In this document: piece after piece, positions 8,728 to 19,200 of the stretch
Layout of the letters: the number at the start of each line of letters is the position of its first letter
Numbering within the stretch: position 1 is the first letter of the stretch
From: Clostridiales bacterium
Lineage (GTDB): Bacteria > Bacillota > Clostridia > Christensenellales > Aristaeellaceae
Direction: 5' to 3'
Length of the DNA stretch: 32,487 nt
NCBI GenBank assembly: GCA_029012285.1
Contig: JAQXLU010000092.1
Coordinates: forward strand, 1-32,487
Position numbers and translations under genes: made by a program
The notes under the pieces: generated by a model
Told to the model about the DNA's origin: nothing
Seen by the model: only the letters and a program-made list of their open reading frames with translations
The model's database searches: none

Positions 8728-10194
8728 CTATGCGAGGTCAGACGGCATATCGCCGCATTGTTTAACCCTATTCCAGTATACATCCATTTCCGCCAATGTC
8801 AAGCCCTCCAGCGATTTTTCATCGCAAATGATAAGATTTTCCATTGCGGTAAAGCGCCGGATGAACTTTTCCGTGGCAGATTTGAGCAGCAGCTCCGGCT
8901 CAAGTCCGGCCAGACGCGCCACATTGACGCAGCTGAACAGCAGATCGCCCAGCTCCTCGCCGGGATCGCGCCCTGTCTCCAGCTCCGCGCGAACCTCCTC
9001 GGCCTCCTCGTGCACCTTGGGCAGCGCGCCGAGGGCATCGTCCCAGTCGAAGCCAACCTGCGATGCCTTCTTTTGCACCTTGGCAGCTCGCATTAGCGCT
9101 GGAAGCCCCTGGCTGACATCCGCCAGAACGCTGGCCTGGGTGGTCAGGCCCTTCTCGGCCTTTTTAAGCTGCTCCCAGCTTTGCGCGACGTCCTCCGCCG
9201 TGTCGCAGCGGATGTCGCCAAAGATGTGCGCGTGTCGGTAGATCAGCTTGCGGACGATGGCAGTGGTCACGTCGCTGATGGAGAACTCGCCCACCGCCTG
9301 GGCGATGTCCGCGTGGAAGGCGATCTGCAGCAGCACGTCGCCCAGCTCATCTGCCAGGTGATCCATGTCGCCCTCGTCGATGGCGCCAACTGCCTCGTAA
9401 GCTTCCTCGATCAGGTACTTGCGCAGGCTTTCGTGGGTCTGCTCGCTGTCCCAGGGGCACCGCTGGCGAAGGAGGCGCATCACCTCCAGCAGGTCGGCAA
9501 AGCAGTAGCGAGGCCGCTGCGACAGCGGCATGGCGGGCACAAACAGGCAGACGGTGTGGTCATAGGTGCGCTGCCTGTCCAGCTCCATCAGGGGCAGCAC
9601 GATGGGCTTGCGGCTGATTTTTGCGCTGGAGGGGAAGAACACCACCTCCGCCTCGTCGCCATACAGGTCGCTCAGGTGGAGCTTCACGTCGCTGGCGAGT
9701 ACCCGATCGAACAACTCGGTGATGAGCAGGGGCATTGCGGGGTCGGGGGCAGCCACGGCCGCGTCCATCGCGGGGAGGATGCGCACCTTGCCCGGCTGCT
9801 CGAATTTGTCCGGCAGTATTGCCAGGCAGCTGTCCGCCATCGTCACCCCGGGGAGAATGCTGACCTTGCCCTCTGCCGGGCAAGTTGCGCGCAGGGCACG
9901 GACAGCCCCGTCAGACTGCGCGTCGATCACCGCAAAGGTGACGGGCTGTTCAGTCGCCATCTCCCAAAGGCGGCGAGCCATCTCCGCATGGAGGGCATCA
10001 AAATCCTCATACGCGCCATAGAGCGCATCGAAGTCCTCAAATGCGATACCTTCCTCTTGCAGCCATGCGGCGACGCGGTGCTGGGAGGTACGCAGCACCA
10101 GGCAGCGGCTTTTACGAAGCAAATCGGCGCTTTGCAGCGTCAGCAGCTTTGAATCGCCCGGGCCAAGGGAAACCACTGTGATTGCAGGCTTCAT
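8728..10194 (-). CDS. mazG: MazG nucleoside triphosphate pyrophosphohydrolase with N-terminal tetrapyrrole-methylase domain (YabN-type)
   Basis: N-terminal VVSLGPGDSKLLTLQSADLL; MazG motifs CPWDSEQTHESLRKYLIEEAYE, DELGDVLLQIAFHA; start with SD GAGGTG before ATG 10194. Confidence 0.93.
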   Translation of the reverse strand: MKPAITVVSLGPGDSKLLTLQSADLLRKSRCLVLRTSQHRVAAWLQEEGIAFEDFDALYGAYEDFDALHAEMARRLWEMATEQPVTFAVIDAQSDGAVRALRATCPAEGKVSILPGVTMADSCLAILPDKFEQPGKVRILPAMDAAVAAPDPAMPLLITELFDRVLASDVKLHLSDLYGDEAEVVFFPSSAKISRKPIVLPLMELDRQRTYDHTVCLFVPAMPLSQRPRYCFADLLEVMRLLRQRCPWDSEQTHESLRKYLIEEAYEAVGAIDEGDMDHLADELGDVLLQIAFHADIAQAVGEFSISDVTTAIVRKLIYRHAHIFGDIRCDTAEDVAQSWEQLKKAEKGLTTQASVLADVSQGLPALMRAAKVQKKASQVGFDWDDALGALPKVHEEAEEVRAELETGRDPGEELGDLLFSCVNVARLAGLEPELLLKSATEKFIRRFTAMENLIICDEKSLEGLTLAEMDVYWNRVKQCGDMPSDLA

Positions 10195-10213
10195 CGTCAG
10201 CACCTCATGATCA

Positions 10214-11776
10214 TTATTTCCTTCGGAAGGCCCGTAGGTCGTCCTTGGTGATGGCCTTGACCGCCAGCGCAGCCAACGCGTACACCACCACGCCTGCGGC
10301 GACCTCCAGCAGCAGCGTCAGCCGGTTCACCGGCAGCAGCTCCCGCAGCAGCCAAACTGCCGCGCCCATGGCGAGGGACGCGACACCGGGTCGCACAATC
10401 CAGCCCATCCAGTTCAGCCTCGACTCGGTATACTTGAGCATGTAGTACAGATTGGGCACCATCGACACTGTGTAGCACACCAGGGACGCAATGGGCGCAC
10501 CGTGGATGTTGATGGACGGAATTGCGATCAGCACGTAATTCAGGATGATTTTGCACACCACGCCGGCCACAAGCGTGTACATGGGGATGCGTTGCTTGCC
10601 CAGGCCCTGGAGCACGCTGGTCGTGGCCTGCACCACGGTGAAGAGAATGATGGTCAAGCTGGACATGGTGAGCAGCTCGCCGCCCAGGATGAGCTCCTCC
10701 TCGACGATGCTGCCCTGGTAGAAGAAGCGCATCAGCGGCTCGGCCAGCACGCTCATGCCGATGGAGCAGGGCAAGCCGATCAGGAAGGCGAAGCGCATGC
10801 CTAAATCCGTTTGGCGGATCACCGTCTGCCCGTCGTTGACGGCTTTGGCGGAGGAAATGGCGGGCACCAGCGACATGCTGACCGCCAGCGCCAGCGCCGT
10901 GGGGATGTTGATGATGCGAATCACCGTGCCGGAGAACAAGCCGTAAACCGAGCTGGCGGTGTCCGCCGTCATGCCGGTGGACATCAGCCGCCCCACCAGC
11001 ATGATGGAGTCAATGTACTGGGACAGGGGCACGATGCACGCGCCGATGGTGATGGGCAATGAGAGCAGCAGCAGCTGGCGGGAAATGCTGCCGGTGGACT
11101 GCGCTGGCTCGTCGCTCAGCTGGGGGATGGCGGAGAAGCTGTCCCTGCGGCGCAGGTAAAGGATCACCATGTAGAGAAGCGCCACGCCCTCCACCATGGT
11201 GGTGCCCAGCAGCGCGCCCGCAGCGCCGTAGGCAATGCCGATCTTGCTGCCGAAATAAGCCATCGGCAGGGCCAGGAACACCTTGCCGACCTGCTCGATC
11301 AGCTGGCTGATGGCGGTGGGCACCATGTTCTGCTGCCCCTGCATGAAGCCGCGGAATGCGCTCATCGCGCAGACGATCACCACGCAGGGGGCAATCACCT
11401 GGAAGCCGATGCGGCTGCTGGGCTGATCCGACGCGGCAGCCAGAAGGCCGCTTCCAGCCAGCATGATAATGGTGGCGATGGAGCCGATGCCCAGCAGCAG
11501 CAGCAGCGCGGTTTTGAACACAGCCTTTGCGCCCCGGGGATCGTCCTTGGCGATGCTGCGGGCCACCAGGCGGCTGACGGCCACTGGCAAGCCTGCGGAG
11601 GAAACCGTCAGCAGCAGATTGTACGCCGGGAACACGGCGTTGTACACGCCCAGCCCCTGCGTACCGATCATCCAGGTCAGCGGGATGGAATAGAGCACGC
11701 CCACCAGCTTGCAGATCACGCCGGAAAGCCCCAGCACGGTCATACCGCCGACGATGGACTTGGTTTTGTTCGACAT
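10214..11776 (-). CDS. Oligosaccharide flippase / SpoVB-YabM-like MOP superfamily protein
   Basis: Polytopic membrane protein; GLGVYNAVFPAYNLLLTVSSAGLPVAVSRLVA; position between spoVT and mazG as for yabM; SD AAAGGA before ATG 11776. Confidence 0.88.
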   Translation of the reverse strand: MSNKTKSIVGGMTVLGLSGVICKLVGVLYSIPLTWMIGTQGLGVYNAVFPAYNLLLTVSSAGLPVAVSRLVARSIAKDDPRGAKAVFKTALLLLLGIGSIATIIMLAGSGLLAAASDQPSSRIGFQVIAPCVVIVCAMSAFRGFMQGQQNMVPTAISQLIEQVGKVFLALPMAYFGSKIGIAYGAAGALLGTTMVEGVALLYMVILYLRRRDSFSAIPQLSDEPAQSTGSISRQLLLLSLPITIGACIVPLSQYIDSIMLVGRLMSTGMTADTASSVYGLFSGTVIRIINIPTALALAVSMSLVPAISSAKAVNDGQTVIRQTDLGMRFAFLIGLPCSIGMSVLAEPLMRFFYQGSIVEEELILGGELLTMSSLTIILFTVVQATTSVLQGLGKQRIPMYTLVAGVVCKIILNYVLIAIPSINIHGAPIASLVCYTVSMVPNLYYMLKYTESRLNWMGWIVRPGVASLAMGAAVWLLRELLPVNRLTLLLEVAAGVVVYALAALAVKAITKDDLRAFRRK

Positions 11777-11809
11777 AGGATGCATCCTTTCATGCATAAT
11801 ACGCATCCT

Positions 11810-11838
11810 ATTATACGCTTCTTTTCCCCTTTGCACAA
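11810..11838 (-). promoter_or_regulatory. SigA-type promoter for yabM-like gene
   Basis: On minus strand TTGTGC-17 nt-TATAAT. Confidence 0.5.
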
Positions 11839-11850
11839 GCGGCAAACAGA

Positions 11851-11880
11851 AAAAGGGGAGGAGTGAAATCCACCCCTTCC
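11851..11880 (-). terminator. Terminator downstream of spoVT
   Basis: Minus strand AAGGGGTGGATTTCACTCCTCCCCTTTTT. Confidence 0.55.
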
Positions 11881-11881
11881 T

Positions 11882-12439
11882 TTACTGTTCCATCTGTCGT
11901 CCCACGATGCCTGCGGCGGTTTCGGCCACCTTGACCTCCGTGTCTCCCATGCGCACGCCGCTCTCGCGGCTCATCAGCAGCACCGCGCCGATGGGCTCGC
12001 CGTCAGCGATGATGGGGCTGATCACCTGCGCGGTGTAGGCCGCACTGGCGTCCTCCTCACTGGTGACGGCCAGGGTGCGCACGCCCTGCTGACGGTTGAG
12101 CGTCATGGTCTGGCGGCTGGCGATGGCGGTTTCCAGGTCCTGGGAGATGGGCTTGTCCCACAATTCCTTACGGTTCACGCCGCTGGCAGCCACCACCTGA
12201 TCCCGGTCCACAATCACGGCAATGTGCCCCAACGAGCGGAACAGGCTCTCGGTGTAATCCTTGGCAAACGAGGACATCTCGCCAATGGGGCTGTACTTTT
12301 TCAAGATGACCTCCCCGTCGCGGTCGGTGTAGATTTCGAGGGGATCGCCCTCGCGGATACGAAGGGTACGGCGAATCTCCTTGGGGATCACGACACGGCC
12401 GAGGTCGTCGATGCGGCGGACGATGCCGGTTGCGCGCAT
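11882..12439 (-). CDS. spoVT: Stage V sporulation protein T (AbrB/GAF-like regulator)
   Basis: MRATGIVRRIDDLGRVVIPKEIRRTLRIREGDPLEIYTDRDGEVILKKYSPIGE, characteristic of SpoVT; AGGAGG 7 nt before ATG 12439. Confidence 0.96.
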   Translation of the reverse strand: MRATGIVRRIDDLGRVVIPKEIRRTLRIREGDPLEIYTDRDGEVILKKYSPIGEMSSFAKDYTESLFRSLGHIAVIVDRDQVVAASGVNRKELWDKPISQDLETAIASRQTMTLNRQQGVRTLAVTSEEDASAAYTAQVISPIIADGEPIGAVLLMSRESGVRMGDTEVKVAETAAGIVGRQMEQ

Positions 12440-12579
12440 AAGCATGCCTCCTTGATTTGTTGAGAAATGGGGTTCGCGCCTATTGTAGCCTGTTTGACCA
12501 AGGATGATGCTGGAAGCTGATGCCAGATTGTGCTTGTTTGCGCTCCCGAATGTCGCAATGTGGGTAAGACAGCGCTGCC

Positions 12580-12608
12580 TTGACAAACGCCTTGCGCGGG
12601 TGTATGCT
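12580..12608 (+). promoter_or_regulatory. SigA-type promoter upstream of GH31 gene
   Basis: TTGACA-17 nt-TATGCT. Confidence 0.55.
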
Positions 12609-12668
12609 TTTAGCAAGCATTCATCACGCGCCTTGACTTGAGAATACAATGCAATACACACATGCAAC

Positions 12669-15104
12669 ATGCTTGACGAAAGGGTGGTTTCTGTGATCAG
12701 CCATGTGAACATCATGCCCAGCGCGGTGATTTGCTTCATTCCCCAGCGGGATGGCACGATGCTGTTGCGACTGGAGGCGCTTGCGGCCGGTGCGGTGCGC
12801 GTGACCCGGACGCTGAGGGAGGAATTCCTCCCGTTCACCAGCGATATTGTGATTCATCGTGAGCCTGGCGATCTGACCGTGACGCAGGATGAGACAGCCA
12901 TCCGCGTCGCTGCCGGGGGTATGACCGTCGCCATCAGCCGGGCACATGGCAGCATCACCTTCTATGATACCAATGGTCATGTCCTCCTGCGGGAGGACGA
13001 GCGTAGCCCTTGCGTTATGCAGGAGAAGCCCGTGCTGATGAACACCTTCTCCGACCAGGGGGAAATCAAGCTGCGCCAGAGTGTGGACGGCGTGCGCGCA
13101 TCCGCCGAGGACTATGAAACCCACGAGGTCCGCCGGGCCTACGCCTGCAAACAAGCCTTCACCTTTGCCCCGGAGGAGGGCTTGTACGGGCTGGGCTCGC
13201 ACGAGGAGGGCTACGGCAATCTGCGCGGCAAAATGCGGGAACTGTATCAGCACAACCTGAAGGCTGTGGTGCCTGTGCTGGTGTCCACGCGCGGCTGGGG
13301 TATGCTCTTCGACCTGGGCTGCATGATGGTGTTCCACGACGACGCGGAGGGTTCCTACCTCTATGCAGACTGCGCGGATGAGATGTCGTATTACTTCATG
13401 GCCGGGGGCTATCGGGGCGTGATGCACGCCTATGCTGCCCTGACAGGCGCAACGCCCCTGCCGCCCCGGTACGCCTTTGGCTATGTACAGTCCAAGGAGC
13501 GCTATCGGGACGCGCAGGAGCTGCTGGACGTGGTGGCGGAATACCGACGCCGTGCAGTGCCCCTGGATATGATCGTCCTGGACTGGCAGAGCTGGCCTGA
13601 GGGTCAGTGGGGCTACAAGGTGTTCGACCGCGAGCGCTTCCCTGACCCCACGGCACTGACCGAACAGCTGCATGCCATGGGCGCAAGAATGATGATTTCC
13701 ATCTGGCCCTCCATGCAGGGAGATAAGAATGCCAACCGCCAGGAGATGCTGGACAACGGCTGCATGCTGGGCAACCGGATCGTCTACGATGCCTTCAACC
13801 CCAAGGCGCGCAGATTGTACTGGAAGCAGGCCAGCGAAGGGCTGTTTTGCCACGGCATCGACGCGTGGTGGTGCGACTGCTCCGAGCCCTTCGAGGCGGA
13901 CTGGAGCGGCCGCATCAAGGCTGAGCCCTTCCAGCGCGCCGCCAGGAACATCGCGGAGGCTGAAAAGTACCTCGACCCGGGCAAAATCAACCTGTACAGC
14001 CTGTACCACAGCATGGGCGTCTATGAGGGCCAGCGGGGCGAAACAGCTTCCAAGCGGGTGTTGAACCTGACCCGCTCCTCCTATGCAGGGCAGCACCGCT
14101 ATGCCACCTTCGTCTGGTCGGGGGATGTCAGCGCTACCTGGGAAGCCCTCCGCCGCCATGTGCCAGAGGGGCTGAACTACTGCGCCACAGGCGAGTGCTA
14201 CTGGACGACAGACATTGGCGGATTCTTCCCCCAGACCTGGGAGGGCGCTTGGTTTGCCAAGGGTGACTTTGAGGATGGCGTGGACGACCCCGGCTACCGC
14301 GAGCTGTTTGTCCGTTGGCTCCAGCTGGGCATGCTCCTGCCCATGATGCGCGCCCACGGCACGGGCACGCCCCGGGAAATCTGGCGCTTCGGGGAGAAGG
14401 GCACACCCTGGTACGACGCGATTGAAAAGGCAATCCGCCTGCGCAGCCGCCTGGTGCCCTATCTGTATGCCTTGGCGGACGAATGCACCCGCACGGGTAT
14501 GCCCATGCTGCGCACGCCCGCGCTGTGCTACCCGGAGGACGGGGCGTTGAACGCCATCGACAGCGAGCTGCTGCTGGGCGATTTCATCCTGGCCAAGCCC
14601 GTCACCCGCTGGATGGAATATGGCCCCTATGGGCAAAAGGCGGAGCATCCCGACTTTACCGAGCAGATCTACCTGCCGGCAGGGATGGCCTGGTACGCCT
14701 GGGAGGGGGACACGCCCATCCAGGGTGGACAAACTGTCACAGCCGCCGCGCCGCTGGACACCGTGCCCATGTTCGTCCGGGCGGGGGCCATCTTGCCCTT
14801 AGGGCCTGTGCAGCAGCATGTGGATGAGCTTCCCAATCCCACGCTGACCCTGACCATCTACCCCGGCACAGATGGTGGCTTCACCCTCTACGACGACGCG
14901 GGGGACAGCTATGGCTACGAGCAGGGCGAGTGTGCGCGCATCCACCTGCACTGGGAGGACGCAACCCATACCCTGACCATCTCCGCCCGGGAGGGGTGCT
15001 ATCCCGGCATGGCGCAAAGGCGGCGCTTCCTTCTGCGACTGCCTGGTCAGGCGGAGGGGATTCCTGTCGACTATGACGGACGCAGCATGTCCATCCGCAT
15101 CTGA
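12669..15104 (+). CDS. Glycoside hydrolase family 31 (alpha-glucosidase/alpha-xylosidase-like)
   Basis: YGLGSHEEGYGNL, PLDMIVLDWQSW, nucleophile region DAWWCDCSEP, WTTDIGGF, C-terminal beta-sandwich; exact start uncertain (12669 or a nearby GTG about 12693). Confidence 0.92.
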   Translation: MLDERVVSVISHVNIMPSAVICFIPQRDGTMLLRLEALAAGAVRVTRTLREEFLPFTSDIVIHREPGDLTVTQDETAIRVAAGGMTVAISRAHGSITFYDTNGHVLLREDERSPCVMQEKPVLMNTFSDQGEIKLRQSVDGVRASAEDYETHEVRRAYACKQAFTFAPEEGLYGLGSHEEGYGNLRGKMRELYQHNLKAVVPVLVSTRGWGMLFDLGCMMVFHDDAEGSYLYADCADEMSYYFMAGGYRGVMHAYAALTGATPLPPRYAFGYVQSKERYRDAQELLDVVAEYRRRAVPLDMIVLDWQSWPEGQWGYKVFDRERFPDPTALTEQLHAMGARMMISIWPSMQGDKNANRQEMLDNGCMLGNRIVYDAFNPKARRLYWKQASEGLFCHGIDAWWCDCSEPFEADWSGRIKAEPFQRAARNIAEAEKYLDPGKINLYSLYHSMGVYEGQRGETASKRVLNLTRSSYAGQHRYATFVWSGDVSATWEALRRHVPEGLNYCATGECYWTTDIGGFFPQTWEGAWFAKGDFEDGVDDPGYRELFVRWLQLGMLLPMMRAHGTGTPREIWRFGEKGTPWYDAIEKAIRLRSRLVPYLYALADECTRTGMPMLRTPALCYPEDGALNAIDSELLLGDFILAKPVTRWMEYGPYGQKAEHPDFTEQIYLPAGMAWYAWEGDTPIQGGQTVTAAAPLDTVPMFVRAGAILPLGPVQQHVDELPNPTLTLTIYPGTDGGFTLYDDAGDSYGYEQGECARIHLHWEDATHTLTISAREGCYPGMAQRRRFLLRLPGQAEGIPVDYDGRSMSIRI

Positions 15105-15123
15105 TTGTAATATCGAATCCAAA

Positions 15124-15148
15124 GGGCCGAGCTTGCCTCGGCTCTTTT
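15124..15148 (+). terminator. Terminator after GH31
   Basis: GGGCCGAG CTTGC CTCGGCTC TTTT. Confidence 0.8.
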
Positions 15149-15256
15149 GTGTTTCTTCGGATACCGCGTCGCGTGTCCTGCGGATGCACCCTACTGCTAT
15201 TTGGCAGGATCGTTTCCGATACCAAGCGGAGGTGCCCGAAGAGGAGTAAAACAGGC

Positions 15257-15499
15257 ATGAACTCGATCTATATCACATTCTGGCGCACTGTGGAGGCGCT
15301 GTCCGGACAAATGCAGACCAGCATCACAAGAAACCAGTACCTGACCCTGGCGCAGAAGCTGGACCAAGCCGCCTTTGACGAGCAGTGCTACGACGTGCTG
15401 GGCGGCAGGAATGTCGCCGGTGAACAATACGACGAGGTCTATTTGCAGGAATTGGCGCTGTTGCTGCTGATTCTGAAGCTGTTCTATCTGGAAAGGTGA
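15257..15499 (+). CDS. Small protein of unknown function (80 aa)
   Basis: ORF from ATG 15257 with upstream GAGGAG; no recognised family. Confidence 0.45.
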   Translation: MNSIYITFWRTVEALSGQMQTSITRNQYLTLAQKLDQAAFDEQCYDVLGGRNVAGEQYDEVYLQELALLLLILKLFYLER

Positions 15500-15504
15500 T
15501 TGCA

Positions 15505-16030
15505 ATGAAACGAGCACTGTTGCTTTGCATCGTGTTATGCATGGGAATGCTTCAGCCCTTGCCGTGCCAAGTATCTCGGAACTGGAACGGCCCCAAACGA
15601 TGGAAATCAATGTGGATGCGCTTCACGACGATACGCTGTCGGAGGTGGAAACAGACATCGTCCAGGTGGACGTCGATTTGAGCCGCCTCAAGCAGTTGAC
15701 CTATATGCAGGATTTCAAGCGTGAATCCACGGGCTGCGCATTTCCTACACCGCTGGGCAAAGCCGGGTGATCGAGGGGTTCATTGACGGCGGCGAAGTCA
15801 CGAAAGCAGGCAAAATTGAAGATTTCGTCATTATCCAGTTAATCTTGATACCGGGAAATACACCTGCCTCCGGATGAAGGCCTATGCCCCCAAACTGGCA
15901 CGTTGATCGTGGGTTTTCCGAGCTTTGGCCCGTATATGATCGCGCAGATCATGTGACGGGCTACGCGATCAACCGCCAAGCCGATACGGATAGCATTGCA
16001 TTCAAGGATGAAAGCTACCGCACTGATTAA
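15505..16030 (+). pseudogene. Decayed exported-protein gene with multiple frameshifts
   Basis: Signal-peptide-like MKRALLLCIVLCMGML then coding-like segments in successive frames (ISELERPQTMEINVDALHDDTLSEVETDIVQVDVDLSRLKQLTYMQDFKREST; LRISYTAGQSRVIEGFIDGGEVTKAGKIEDF; VNLDTGKYTCLRMKAYAP; GYAINRQADTDSIAFKDESYRTD*). Confidence 0.65.
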
Positions 16031-16236
16031 CACCGAAAACTTTGGCTGCTGCAAAAGAGGGCTTCTTGTCATTCTGATAATCAACTTGTAACCACGCTCG
16101 TAAAACTGGCTGTGTTTGAATGCGCTGGCGTTCTTTCACAGCCCGTTTTGTGGGAATTGTTACATCTGGTCGTGACAGACGGCGTGGATTATGATAGAAT
16201 AAGCTGATTGAAATCTGAATCATGGGAGGAACACTC

Positions 16237-19200
16237 GTGAGCGTCAAACGGCTGATTTGCTTGGTATCCGCGTGGGTCATGGCCATGCTGCTGCATTCGG
16301 GAGCGTCCGCATCCGTGGAGAATGTGGTGGTCGTCAGCGCGCCGCTGCGCCGTGCAGCTGAGGTGCAGGACGGTATGGTGCGTGTATGGCTGGAATCCAT
16401 CGGAGACGTCAGCCAGCTGGATGTGACCGTCAGGGGCAGCTATTCCGTCAATGGCAACACGGCGATCAGCCTGAATGACGATCAGACGGTGAGCATCGGT
16501 TTCAACAAGGCGACGGGTGAAATCGCCCTGACCATGAATGGCGTGACCTATGCCGTGGGCAGCGAAATGCGCTTGCGCCGCCATCAGGCAAACGGGGAGA
16601 GTGCCTTGTCCATCGCCCAGGCATCCCGGCCGAGCAACCTCTATCCTGGTGATTTGCAGCTGCTGGCGGTGAAGAAGTCAGACGGCACCTACCGGCTTTA
16701 CCCCATCATGCACGTCTATTTGGAATACTATTTGCAGGGCGTGGTACCCTACGAGATGAGCTCCTCCAACCCGATGGAGGCCCTTAAGGCCCAGGCGGTG
16801 GCGGCCCGCACCTATACCATGCGTGCCATGAATGCCCGCGCGTCCTACAACTACGACGTGCGTGACACGGCTGCGGATCAGGTGTACAAGGGGTATACGG
16901 GCACGGTCAACAACGCCAGTCGCGCGGTGGATGAAACCAAGGGTATCGTCGCCATGAATGACGGTACGCTGACGGGTACATACTACACAGCTTCCAACGG
17001 CGGGCAGACCGAATCCGTCAAGAATGCTTGGGGGAGCAGCGGCTATACCTACCTCAAAGTGAAGGAAGACCCCTTCGACGCGCTCAACACCGCCAGTACC
17101 CGCAGGAAGCTGCTGGTTTACAGCGATTTTGACCATCCCACCCAGAATGCGACCCTGTCCTCGATCCTCTCGGAGAAGGCCAAGGCCCAGCTTGGCCAGG
17201 ATGCGGTGATTCAGACCATCCACAGCATCACGCCCCACACGCCCAAGTACGCCGCGCCCAGCCGGCTCTACACCAAGCTGGATTTCGAGGTGACAGCGCT
17301 TTCCGGCGGCGCGCAGACGCGAACGGTGCTGTCCTTCGACATCTTTGCCGATCTGGAAACGCAGCTCTCCATGAGCATCAACGGCGGGCAGAATGAGCTT
17401 TGGTCGGTGGAGAAGAAGGATGAGGGCTTTCAGCTCGTTGCCGGCCGCTGGGGGCATGGCATCGGCATGAGCCAGCGCGGCGCGCAGCAGATGGCCAAAA
17501 TGGGCTATACCTACGATCAAATCCTCGGTTTCTACTACGAGGGCTGCGAGCGGGTACAGTATACCTTCACCCACAGCATTCTCCCTGCGGGGGGCAGCAA
17601 TCCCGTTATCAGCACGGAAGCCCCAGCTGACATCACCCCGGCGGATCAGGATCAGGCAACGGTGTCCTTGCCTGGCGTGAACGATACGGCGGCTCTGCGT
17701 TACACCGCCAGTGAAAGCGGCAAGGTGCTGACGGGTCTGCCCAATGGCGCGGCGGTGACCATGCTGAAAAAGGGGACGGACTGGTGTCTGGTGCGATATG
17801 GCGAAATCAACGGATACCTGCCCACCTCGATGCTGCTGTTCACAGGTGTGCCCTCCGGCACAGACGCCGACACGGCCACACAGATCATGGTTTGGGGCGT
17901 GGTGAGCGGCACCAATTCGCTGAATTTCCGCAGCGGCCCCGGTTATACCTATGAGATCCTGACTGAGCTGCCCCAAGGCACTGTGCTGTGTATCCTGGAC
18001 ACCCTGGAGCAGTGGGTCAAGGTGCAATTTGGCAGCCGTGTCGGCTATGTGTCGCCTGAATACCTGACGATTCACAACGCCTATCCCGCACAGACGAGTG
18101 CAAGCAACTCTGCCATGGTATCCCTTGAAAGCAACGTGGATACCGTGCCGCTGCTGGCCAGCCCGTCTACGAACGCGACGGTGCTCATGCAGCTTCACCA
18201 TGGCGATCAGGTGACCGTGCTGAACAATGACGGCTCCTGGTGCCGCGTGAAGGTCGCCGGGCTGGAGGGCTATCTGCCCAGTCGGAAGCTGGACTTTTCT
18301 GCCAAGGGCACCGAGCCCACCACACCACCAGGTAGCCAGGGCATGACTGCCATCGTCAACAGCGATGCGTCCACCCTGAACCTCCGCGAGGGCCCGTCCA
18401 CCCAGGACAAGGTCATTGTGCAAATTCCCAAGGGAACAACCATCACCGTCACGGCCTTTGGTGAAACCTGGTGCGCTGTCCGCTGGGGGGATTACAGTGG
18501 CTATGTCATGACGAAGTACCTCAAGTTTAGCCAGGAAACGACATCGCCGAGTCCCTCCGCATCGCCCAGTGCCTCACCGAGCCCCTCCATTGCGCCTCAG
18601 GAGCTGACCGCCTGGGTGATGCGCACGGTTCATTATGTCAATTTGCGCGAAACTGCCAGCACTGAGGGCAAGATCATCACGCAAATCCCTGCTGGCGATG
18701 AGGTGACCGTGCTGGAAAAGGGCGGCACCTTCACCCGCGTGCGCCACGGCGTGGGCACGGGCTATGTGCTGTCCAAGCACCTGACCTACACCGAGCCGCC
18801 GGAGAGCATCGGCATTCTGTACATCAACACCATCACCGACCCGTTGGCCCTGCGCGATCAGCCCAGCACGACGGGCAGTAAGGTGCTGACCTACGTTCCC
18901 CGGGGCGAAAAGGTGCTGCTGATCAAGGAGCTGGACGGCTGGTGCCAGGTGCAGTATGGCGATTACATCGGCTATTGCGCCTCCGCCTATCTCAGCCGTA
19001 AGCGCCCCAACGAATACGAGGCGGATGATACCCCCATCTACGATCCCTCCCTGGTTGGCGCGGAAGGCTGGACCGCCGTGGTGCACACGGAAGGTCTGGA
19101 GCTGACCCTGCGCAAGTGGTGCTCCAGCGACGCGCCAGAGGTGGTGACCGTTCCCGACAAGAGCGCCGTCAAGCTGATTGCCCGTGGCGAAATTTGGTGC

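Noticed and set aside
9955-10060. Internal duplication FEDFDALYGAYEDFDAL in MazG/YabN
   Set aside because: Short imperfect repeat in a variable region; too little to suggest a mobile or regulatory repeat.
12624-14732. 702-aa minus-strand ORF opposite the GH31 gene
   Set aside because: GC-rich antisense frame with His/Gln/Val/Ala-rich low-information translation and no domain; the plus-strand GH31 frame is unambiguous.
16031-16221. Long-loop hairpin GGCTGTG...CACAGCC and a minus-strand ORF tail before the SpoIID gene
   Set aside because: Loop is over 20 nt and the ORF has no recognisable family; not enough to call a terminator or gene.
16678-18423. 581-aa minus-strand ORF opposite SpoIID-SH3b gene
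   Set aside because: Antisense artefact of codon bias; plus-strand protein has clear motifs.
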